A stretch of DNA of 5,937 nucleotides from an uncultured Ruminococcus sp. (GTDB lineage: Bacteria > Bacillota > Clostridia > Oscillospirales > CAG-272). The stretch covers positions 1-5,937 of the forward strand of contig URUL01000106.1 of assembly GCA_900551005.1 (NCBI GenBank), written 5' to 3'. Both the position numbers and the translations under genes were made by a program. Of this stretch, positions 5,076 to 5,937 are shown in pieces (within the stretch, counting starts at the first letter, position 1; every line of letters starts with the position of its first letter). Below the pieces are notes generated by a model. That model saw nothing but the letters and a program-made list of their open reading frames with translations, did no database searches and had not been told where the DNA came from.

Positions 5076-5804
5076 ATGACGTACAAAAATACATATCTTT
5101 TTGCGGATATTCCCGTAGAGATTATATGTATTCACGAATATCTTGTCAGGCAGTGCCGCGACTACATAACGGACAAGACACCTGTCATCTCCATGGAAAT
5201 GACAGAGTCCGATATCAGGCAAGAGCAGGCGCGCTCTGAGGAAAGGGGCTTTTCCGAAGGATATTTTGAATCTCTTGCTCTCTACAGAAAGTTATGCAAC
5301 AGGCTTGCGAGAGAACATATTATACTCTTTCACAGCTGTGCTGTCTCCATGGACGGTCGCGCCTATCTTTTTGCTGCTCCATCAGGTACAGGAAAAAGTA
5401 CGCATGCTTCTCTTTGGCAGAAGGCTTTCGGAAAGCGCGTACATATAATAAACGGAGATAAGCCGCTGATCAAGGTTTCGTCTGAGCATATAACGGTATA
5501 CGGCACGCCTTGGAACGGCAAGGAGCACTGGGGCGAGAATACGTCTGCAATCATCGCGGGAATATGCTTTTTATCACGTGGCGAGCAAAACAAAATAAAG
5601 CCTATCTCAGGAAACGATGCCATGCCACTACTCTATCGTCAGGTCTACAAAACAAGCTCCGCAGAGGAGCTTTCTCACATCATGAAAAGTCTTACCGAAA
5701 TTGCACAGCGCATACCTCTGTGGCAACTCGAATGCAATATATCGCTTGAAGCCGCAGAGCTTTCTTACAGCACAATGAGCAAAGGAAAAAAGGATGAAGT
5801 TTAA
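5076..5804 (+). CDS. HPrK/PEPCK-like kinase associated with PqqD
   Basis: A 242-aa cytoplasmic protein resembling the HPr kinase/PEP carboxykinase-like P-loop group. The core starts with LFHSCAV (84-90), followed by the nucleotide-binding loop APSGTGKST (101-109) with Lys107, then NGDKP (126-130) with the likely metal-binding Asp128, and GTPWNGKE (143-150). FLSRGEQNKI (165-174) and WQLECN (216-221) fit the rest of the domain. It is shorter than true HprK (about 310 aa) and lacks its N-terminal domain, so it is not expected to act on HPr. Such proteins are typically found next to PqqD-like genes, in lasso-peptide clusters (where a relative phosphorylates the precursor) and in SynChlorMet-type cassettes. 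The ATG at 5076 follows GAGGA with a 4-nt gap, right after the DUF4097 stop; an in-frame ATG at 5037 would overlap that gene by 32 nt and is less likely. The substrate is unknown. Confidence 0.8.
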   Translation: MTYKNTYLFADIPVEIICIHEYLVRQCRDYITDKTPVISMEMTESDIRQEQARSEERGFSEGYFESLALYRKLCNRLAREHIILFHSCAVSMDGRAYLFAAPSGTGKSTHASLWQKAFGKRVHIINGDKPLIKVSSEHITVYGTPWNGKEHWGENTSAIIAGICFLSRGEQNKIKPISGNDAMPLLYRQVYKTSSAEELSHIMKSLTEIAQRIPLWQLECNISLEAAELSYSTMSKGKKDEV

Positions 5805-5937
5805 AGAAGGATTCATCATCACGAAAAGCGGAGATGATTATATCGCCGTAGCTGCCGGAGAAGCGGGAAAAGCCTTCAACGGCATGATAAAAATGAACGA
5901 TACCGCCGGTTTTTTCGCCACACTTCTCTCAGAAAGC
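5794..5937 (+). CDS. PqqD-family peptide-binding protein (3' end missing)
   Basis: The first 48 residues of a gene cut by the window end. MKFKEGFIITKSGDDYIAVA (1-20) and the GMIKMNDTAGFF segment (30-41) match the PqqD-like fold: a strand pair, a short loop with conserved Asn-x-Thr, then the start of the helices that carry a winged-helix RiPP recognition element. The ATG overlaps the end of the kinase gene by 11 nt, and AAAGGA at 5781-5786 lies 7 nt upstream, so expression is coupled to the kinase. PqqD proteins bind the leader of a peptide and present it to a modifying enzyme. Here the likely partner is the kinase upstream, or enzymes beyond the window. No precursor peptide is visible in this window. 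Confidence 0.82.
   Translation, partial: MKFKEGFIITKSGDDYIAVAAGEAGKAFNGMIKMNDTAGFFATLLSES

Overview
The window looks like chromosomal DNA from a low-to-moderate-GC, spore-forming anaerobe of the class Clostridia, perhaps an uncultured gut lineage near Oscillospiraceae. The basis is a CotF-type spore coat gene with its usual small companion, strong GGAGG ribosome sites, lipoprotein signals ending in a Ser-Cys lipobox, and protein families (CD1247-type zinc ribbon, DUF4097, HPrK-like kinase with PqqD) that are common there. I see no insertion sequence, CRISPR array, tRNA or rRNA. The organism call is inference from gene content.

Left block, plus strand (1-2606): the C-terminal end of a very Cys/Asp-rich zinc-ribbon protein; a weak terminator-like hairpin; a 410-aa SurA/PrsA-like lipoprotein without the usual parvulin histidines; a strong terminator; then a CPBP-family membrane protease whose frame is cut by a TAG at 2331 but stays open for 90 more codons to a TAA at 2604.

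Middle block, minus strand (2669-3917): dapB (lysine, diaminopimelate and indirectly dipicolinate synthesis), then a 57-aa small acidic protein, then a CotF-family coat protein. The two small genes are tightly spaced and probably translationally coupled. A long hairpin at 2623-2662 ends transcription from both sides where this block meets the left block.

Right block, plus strand (4110-5937): a divergent intergenic region with three TTATACA copies exactly 32 bp apart and an 8-bp-arm inverted repeat, then a full-consensus sigma-A promoter (TTGACA, 17 bp, TATAAT). It drives a DUF4097 lipoprotein, an HPrK/PEPCK-like kinase and a PqqD-family peptide-binding protein, the last cut by the window end. 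The kinase and PqqD genes overlap by 11 nt. This pair is the best candidate for a less-described system: a kinase plus a peptide-recognition domain suggests peptide (RiPP-like) modification, but no precursor or other maturation enzyme lies inside the window.
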